Positions 1 through 5,328 of a stretch of 5,328 nt of DNA are shown in pieces. The notes below the pieces were generated by a model that searched no databases, had not been told where the DNA came from, and saw nothing but the letters and a program-made list of their open reading frames with translations. The translations under genes were made by a program, and so were the position numbers. Each line of letters begins with the position of its first letter. Positions within the stretch are counted from its first letter, which is position 1. The stretch is from Actinobacteria bacterium 21-64-8 (GTDB lineage: Bacteria; Actinomycetota; Acidimicrobiia; Acidimicrobiales; RAAP-2), in assembly GCA_002255315.1 (NCBI GenBank), contig NCBD01000145.1, forward strand, positions 1-5,328. Direction: 5' to 3'.

Positions 1-1494
1 AGGGCCATGATGCTCGACGGCGTGGCGCTGATACTCGCGCCACGCCTGCCCGTCGACGAGGCGGGTGGGCGAATCGCGACGACCCACGCTCTGGTTCGCG
101 TGGGACGCGAAGAAGAACGTTTCACCTACGCCCCGATTTTGATTAAGAATCATGAAGCCGTGGAGCACTCCGCGACACGCTCGACCCTCAGCGGCACGCT
201 CGAAGCGCCGTGGCCGGCCGACGCCACCCTCGAAGCGGGCGTCACGCCGCGTTCCACGCCACCCATGACGCGCTCGGGCGTCGCACTGGCGCACGCCACG
301 AGAGTTTTGCAGGCGCTGGGCCACGGCGACGAGAAGGGGCGCGCAGGCTTGATTGACCGTCAGCGCCAACTGTGGTGGTTCGCGTTGAACGGTCCCCAGC
401 TACCTCGCTTTAATTTGTCGACCTACGACGTACTGTATGCGACACGCGTCGAGACGCTACGCGCGCACGACGCGTGGTTGCACGACGGTGGGGATTTTCC
501 GACGTCGCCGTATTGGCACCGCGAGTGCCTCGAGTGCCCCTACGCCTCGCACTGCGAGCGCGAACTTGATCTCCTCGACGACGTGTCGCTGGTTCGATTT
601 ACGAACCAAGAACAACAGTCCATATTGCGCGAACACGGCGTCTCAACCCGCCGCGAACTCGCCCAGCTCAACCCCACGCTCGTGCGAACGTCGCGGACGC
701 GCCCTCCCGTTGACACACCCTCGGTGACCACCATTGAAGCGGCGCTGGCAAAATCGTTCGACAAGCTCGATGAGTTGATCTACCGCGCCCGCGCGCATCG
801 CTGGAACCAACCCCTGCGCATCGTTGACGCCGAGCGAATGGGGTGCGCGCGCGCCGACGTCGAAGTTGACGTTGACATGGAGAGTTACGACAACGCGACG
901 TACTTGTGGGGCGCGACGGTGCACGTACGTCAGGCCGTTGACGGCATCACGGCCGGCTACTTCGCCTTCGCGGAATGGGGTGAGCTCAACAGGGATAGTG
1001 AAGCCGCCAACTTTGCGCGTTTTTGGCGATGGTTGAGCGAACTCCAAGTCCGCTGCGATCAAACCGGACAGACCTTCGCCGCGTACTGCTTCTGGGCACA
1101 GGCAGAAGACGGCGCGATGAACCGTGCGGTCCACCACCCACTGAACGATGGCCCCACGATGGCCGATCTCGAGTTCTTTCGACACGCCACGCCGTCGCGA
1201 TGGATCGATCTGCACGACGTCGCCAAACGCCAAGTGCAGACCGAGGGCCCCCTGGGGCTCAAGGTCTTAGCGCGCGCCGCGGGGTTCACGTGGCGTGACG
1301 AGAACCCCAGCGGAGAAGCCTCCATGCTCTGGTACGAGATCGCGAGGAGCGACCGCGACGACGCCAATCATTTTCGCCAGCGACTCCTCGATTACAACGA
1401 AGACGACTGCCGCGCGACGAGAGCGCTACGCGATTGGCTCAACGGGCCCGCACGCGAACTCCCTCATCGCGACGATCTTGGTTGGCCCGCGTGA
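1..1494 (+). CDS. TM0106-family RecB-like nuclease with C-terminal RNase H-like (RNase_H_2) domain, 5'-partial
   Basis: The frame is open to the left edge. The first Met codons (bases 7 and 10) fall where this family has an internal conserved A-M-x-x-G stretch, so the true start lies upstream; residues are numbered from the Met at base 7 (495 aa). Residues about 1-185 are the end of a RecB/Cas4-like nuclease domain closed by a cysteine cluster, C174-x2-C177-x5-C183. In Cas4/AddB-like enzymes such a cluster holds an Fe-S centre with one more N-terminal Cys, which would be outside the window. Residues about 284-478 are an RNase H-like exonuclease domain: D-M-E at 290-292, E367 in an AQAE motif, WIDL at 399-402, GLK at 417-419, and YNEDDC at 463-468, which fits the Y-x3-D form of exo motif III. 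The usual PD and (D/E)xK residues of the RecB fold are not obvious: TH stands at about 26-27 and LIK at 45-47. Predicted cytosolic DNA or RNA nuclease; its physiological role is unknown. The stop codon overlaps the cydD-like start. Confidence 0.86.
   Translation, partial: RAMMLDGVALILAPRLPVDEAGGRIATTHALVRVGREEERFTYAPILIKNHEAVEHSATRSTLSGTLEAPWPADATLEAGVTPRSTPPMTRSGVALAHATRVLQALGHGDEKGRAGLIDRQRQLWWFALNGPQLPRFNLSTYDVLYATRVETLRAHDAWLHDGGDFPTSPYWHRECLECPYASHCERELDLLDDVSLVRFTNQEQQSILREHGVSTRRELAQLNPTLVRTSRTRPPVDTPSVTTIEAALAKSFDKLDELIYRARAHRWNQPLRIVDAERMGCARADVEVDVDMESYDNATYLWGATVHVRQAVDGITAGYFAFAEWGELNRDSEAANFARFWRWLSELQVRCDQTGQTFAAYCFWAQAEDGAMNRAVHHPLNDGPTMADLEFFRHATPSRWIDLHDVAKRQVQTEGPLGLKVLARAAGFTWRDENPSGEASMLWYEIARSDRDDANHFRQRLLDYNEDDCRATRALRDWLNGPARELPHRDDLGWPA
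1491..1494 (+). promoter_or_regulatory. GTGA stop/start overlap, nuclease to cydD
   Basis: The TGA stop of the nuclease (1492-1494) overlaps the GTG start of cydD (1491-1493). No good Shine-Dalgarno sequence stands upstream (GGTTGG around 1480-1485 at best), so translation of cydD probably depends on ribosomes ending the nuclease gene. That dependence is inference. Confidence 0.7.
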
Positions 1495-2966
1495 GTTCGA
1501 CGAGCCCCCTCGACAAGGGCGTCCTACTCGCCAGTGGCGTGGGAGCACTCGCAAGTTTCGTGAACTTGGCGTTATCGATCATCGGGGCGGTCGCGCTCAG
1601 TGACCTCGCCCGGGGCGATCTGGCTCGCGGGGGTTGGTTGCTGGTGAGCGTGCTCGTGGCGCGGTGGCTCGTTGCCGTGGCACTCAACGAGTGGTCGGCC
1701 CGGCGAGGCGCGACGACGCGGGCTCAACTTCACCATCAACTGCCCTCCTTACTCAGCCGGCCGCGCCCCACGAACGATGCGCAAAGTGACCTCGCCTGGG
1801 CGATTGAACAAAGTGCGCTCGCCGACGACCTGACGCGTCTTCGAGCGAGCGCGGGCGCGTCGATCGTTGCCATCATCGTCATCTTCTTCAGCGCCGGCTG
1901 GCTCGCCAGTGTGATTACGGTGGGGCTACTTGGACTCGCCGTGCCGTTGTACCGACGTGCCGGTCGACGAAGTGAGGCGCTGGCCACCGAGTACCAACGC
2001 CGACGCGTCCAACTCGAAGAACGTCAGCTCGAGATATTGCGCCACGCTCCCGAACTTCGCGGACTGGGCGCGGTTGACTACGGAGCGCGCGAAATCGCCG
2101 CCTACTCCGATCGCGAGCACGACGCCGCACTTCGGGCCATTCGCGTCGCGCTCGAATCGTCGCTCGTGACCGAGTTTCTGAGCGGCGTGAGCATTGGACT
2201 AGTGGCCATGGTGGTGGGCTTTGGACTACTCGAAGGGCGACTTTCCTTGACGCGCGCCTTGATTGCGGTCTTCGCAACCAGCGATCTCTTTGGGGCCATC
2301 CGGCGTTACGGCGTCGAGTTCCATCGACGTGATGACGCCGCACGCGCCGAGGTCGTGTTGAGAAGTGGGGCGCTGCCAGAGATCGATCGCGCCGACCTCT
2401 TCGAACTTCGCGAAGTCGTCACCGCGGCTTCGACTCGACCCGTCAATCTTCGCGTCGAACGTGGTGCGCGCGTCGTCGTTACGGGACCTTCGGGTGCGGG
2501 CAAGACCACCCTGCTCGAAACGATGCTCGGGTGGCGAGCGGTCGTGTCCGGCGAGGTCTTGCGTCCCGCGTCCCGCGTCGGCGTGATTCAACCCACGATG
2601 ACACTGTTGTCGGGCACGTTGCGAGAGAATCTGTTACTCGGTGCATCGGTATCAGATCGCACGTTGCGTGAGCGCCTGGACGAACTTGGCCTGCGTGGCG
2701 AGCGGTTCGACGATCTATCGAGTGAGCTGCTGGCCGATGGGCGCGGATTGAGCGACGGTGAGCGCGTGCGCGTGCTGCTCGCCCGTGCCTTCGTCGCCGA
2801 GGTCGCCACCCTCTTCATCGACGACGTCGCCGGACTCTTTGACGAAGCGACGCGGGGTCTGGTTCGCGCGGCACTCACGGTACGACCCGAACTCGCCATC
2901 GTCGAAGCGAGCGTTGATCGCCCCTTGATCGTGAGCCCCAGCGCCCGCGTGGAGTTGACACCGTGA
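1491..2966 (+). CDS. cydD: CydD-like ABC exporter half-transporter (membrane and ATPase domains fused)
   Basis: Inner-membrane half of a heterodimeric ABC exporter required for cytochrome bd assembly; the cargo of the family is described as cysteine/glutathione or heme. I chose the GTG at 1491 (491 aa) because it overlaps the upstream stop as GTGA, just like the next junction. A TTG at 1434 would only add 19 Arg-rich residues read through the nuclease gene. Hydrophobic segments lie near residues 11-37, 48-66, 124-137, 138-153, 225-247 and 252-268. The stretch 216-285, ending in EFHRRDDAARAE, matches the CydD pattern before its ATPase domain. ATPase motifs: Walker A GPSGAGKTT 332-340 (K338), Q-loop Q367, degenerate signature LSDGE 420-424, Walker B LFIDD 441-445, D-loop GLFD 448-451. 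The catalytic Glu is Asp (D445), and no His is present at the H-loop (around 470-476), so this ATP site is probably weak. At 491 aa it is shorter than typical CydD (about 550-580). Other paired ABC exporters are the alternative. Confidence 0.84.
   Translation: MSSTSPLDKGVLLASGVGALASFVNLALSIIGAVALSDLARGDLARGGWLLVSVLVARWLVAVALNEWSARRGATTRAQLHHQLPSLLSRPRPTNDAQSDLAWAIEQSALADDLTRLRASAGASIVAIIVIFFSAGWLASVITVGLLGLAVPLYRRAGRRSEALATEYQRRRVQLEERQLEILRHAPELRGLGAVDYGAREIAAYSDREHDAALRAIRVALESSLVTEFLSGVSIGLVAMVVGFGLLEGRLSLTRALIAVFATSDLFGAIRRYGVEFHRRDDAARAEVVLRSGALPEIDRADLFELREVVTAASTRPVNLRVERGARVVVTGPSGAGKTTLLETMLGWRAVVSGEVLRPASRVGVIQPTMTLLSGTLRENLLLGASVSDRTLRERLDELGLRGERFDDLSSELLADGRGLSDGERVRVLLARAFVAEVATLFIDDVAGLFDEATRGLVRAALTVRPELAIVEASVDRPLIVSPSARVELTP
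2951..2966 (+). promoter_or_regulatory. Ribosome binding site and GTGA overlap, cydD to cydC
   Basis: GGAG at 2951-2954 lies 8 bases before the GTG start of cydC (2963-2965), whose last bases overlap the TGA stop of cydD (2964-2966). The arrangement supports this start and coupled, near-equal synthesis of the two subunits of the heterodimer. Confidence 0.72.
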
Positions 2967-4418
2967 ACTCCTCGTCGACGCTGCTTCGCTGGCTGCGGCG
3001 AGCTCGACCCGCGAAACACGCGCTGGCGACGGCGCTGGCGAACGGCGCGGTGGCGACACTCGCCAACGTCGGACTCCTCGTCGGAGCCGTCGGACTGTTG
3101 GTCGACAGCGCGACTCGACCAGGTCTGCGCGCGGTCGCCGTCGCACTCGTCGCCATCGAAATCGTGGCCTTTCTAAGATCACCCCTTCGTTTCTTTGAGC
3201 GAATGAGCGCACACCGTTTGGGGTACGACGCCGTGACGACGTGGCGACAGTGGTTGGTCACGCGCGTCGGGGCTCTCGACTACGGACGCTGGCGCCAGTA
3301 CGCACTCGGCGACGTGCTCGAGCGCTCCTTGCGCGACACCGACGAGTTGCAGATGCTCTGGCAAGGCATCGCACTAGGCGTGCTCTCGCTCGTCACGCGC
3401 AGCGCGCTTCGACGCGATCGGGCACTTCGGCGAGCTCGCGCACAGTTCCGCGCCGAACTGGTCGAACTCGGATCGGCTGCACCAGCCCTGGCGTTGCTTG
3501 GACGACTCGACGCGGCCACGCAACGTCTCGCTCCACTTCGAGCACGGCTCGCCGCCAGCGAACGTCGGGTACACACGTTGCAACGCGTCAGCGCACTGGT
3601 CGTCACGTTCGTCGCCGCGGCGAGCGTCAGCGCGCTCGTCGATCGCCCGCGCGCGGCGCTGCTGTGGAGTGTCGTCGTGGGTGCGTACTGTCTTGCGAAC
3701 CTCGAAGCCTTCGTCGCCCTTCGAGCCGCCTGTCACGCGCTGGTGGCGGTGAGTGGCGGTGCGGAACGCCTCGACGCCTTCGACGTCGTGATCAAAGAAA
3801 CCCCCGGCGCGTGGCCCGCGGACACGGAACTACGCGTCCACCATGTCACCTTGGGCGAAGACGGTCGTGAACTCGTCCACGATCTGTCGTGGTCGCTGCC
3901 CGCGGGGGGCCACCTCGGCGTTACGGGTCCTTCGGGCGTTGGAAAATCCACCCTGCTGCGCGCACTCGCCGGACTCGACGACGTCGCGTCGGGTTCAGTG
4001 ACCTACGGTGCAGTGCCCGTACGATCACTCAACGAACGAGCGCTACGTCAACACGTGGCTTACGTACCCAGTGAACCTGGGTTCGCCCGCGGCTACGCCC
4101 TCGACGTGGCGACGTTAGGTCGCGGCGACGTCGCACTCGCTTCACGCCTGCTCCACGAGTTGGGCGTCGCGCACACGAGCGATACGTACTTTGAAGAACT
4201 CTCGCGTGGCGAACTCGCCCGCGTCGCACTGGTACGCGCGCTCGTCGCCCATCCTGACGTCGTGTTGTTGGATGAGCCCAGCGCAGGACTCGGCGCCGAA
4301 GAAACGCGCCGGCTCCTCGAGGTACTGGCGAGTCGCGACGTCACCGTGGTCGTGGCCAGCCACGATCCAGAGGTACTCGCGTGGTGTGACGAAGTCCTCA
4401 CGCTGAGCGCGGACGAAC

Positions 4419-4429
<11 letters not shown>
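2963..4429 (+). CDS. cydC: CydC-like ABC exporter half-transporter with shortened membrane domain
   Basis: Predicted partner of the preceding CydD-like protein; 488 aa from the GTG at 2963, which overlaps the cydD stop and has GGAG 8 bases upstream. The N-terminal part is CydC-like: [15 protein letters not shown] at 70-84 matches the R-x-x-x-R-Y-x-E-R-x-x-x-H pattern, followed by [15 protein letters not shown] at 116-130. Clear hydrophobic segments are about 28-48, 55-72, 208-226 and 230-250. Between LQMLW (129-133) and the cytoplasmic helix RAELVELG (163-170) only about 30 residues remain, where the family has a full TM3-TM4 hairpin, so roughly 40-50 residues appear missing in frame. ATPase motifs: Walker [10 protein letters not shown] 322-330 (K328), signature LSRGE 413-417, Walker B VVLLDE 433-438 with catalytic E438, H-loop H467. 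The usual Q-loop Gln is Ser (S370), and the D-loop Asp is Gly (G444). With CydD it would provide the more complete Walker A/B/His half of an asymmetric ATPase. Whether it folds without the hairpin is uncertain. Confidence 0.84.
3362..3412 (+). other. Apparent deletion scar in cydC (TM3-TM4 region)
   Basis: These codons (residues 134-150, [18 protein letters not shown] from 134) join what looks like the beginning of TM3 to the basic stretch that normally follows TM4. The reading frame is kept and no stop intervenes. The exact break cannot be placed by eye; around residues 143-146 (bases about 3389-3400) is the best guess, judged from recalled family patterns rather than an alignment. Confidence 0.55.

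Positions 4430-5328
<899 letters not shown>

Noticed and set aside
643..1233. 196-aa minus-strand reading frame inside the nuclease gene
   Set aside because: It lies opposite the strongly conserved RNase H-like domain; no family resemblance.
1434..1490. Longer cydD reading from a TTG at 1434
   Set aside because: It adds 19 Arg-rich residues wholly inside the nuclease coding region; the GTG at 1491 gives the same GTGA overlap as at the next gene junction.
2478..3970. Near-identical DNA in cydD (about 2478-2515) and cydC (about 3922-3959)
   Set aside because: Both encode VTGPSG-x-GK-(T/S)-TLL, the Walker A loop of paralogous ATPase domains; not a repeat element.

Overview
The window is densely coding, GC-rich bacterial DNA (roughly 60-65% GC by eye) with no intergenic space. 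Codon use, the actinobacterial style of the nuclease (ADVEVDVDME...YLWG) and the shape of the two ABC half-transporters suggest an actinobacterium, perhaps Acidimicrobiia. That placement is inference from recalled family patterns. No RNA gene, CRISPR array, mobile element or integration site is visible.

Layout. Bases 1-1494 (+) hold the 3' part of a TM0106-type RecB-like/RNase H-like nuclease gene whose 5' end lies left of the window. It overlaps by 4 bases (GTGA, 1491-1494) with a cydD-like ABC half-transporter gene (1491-2966, +). That gene overlaps by the same 4-base GTGA (2963-2966) with a cydC-like partner (2963-4429, +). The three genes look like one translationally coupled operon. A convergent aldo/keto reductase gene on the minus strand (4419-5328, 5' end beyond the right edge) overlaps the end of cydC by 11 bases, tail to tail.

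Function. CydD and CydC form a heterodimeric ABC exporter needed for cytochrome bd assembly. Its cargo has been described as cysteine/glutathione, and more recently heme. The nucleotide-binding domains here are asymmetric: CydC keeps the Walker B Glu and the H-loop His, while CydD has Asp and no His. This suggests one hydrolytic and one degenerate site. The nuclease has no obvious link to this pathway, so co-transcription may be incidental. No cydA/cydB is in the window.

Most notable: two neighbouring, otherwise well-conserved genes each appear to lack an internal in-frame block. CydC lacks most of its TM3-TM4 hairpin (estimated 40-50 residues). The aldo/keto reductase lacks about 17 residues, including the conserved (Y)SPLGRGF segment that contributes to cofactor binding. 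These could be real deletions or assembly/consensus errors. I did not find convincing evidence of a new multi-gene system.
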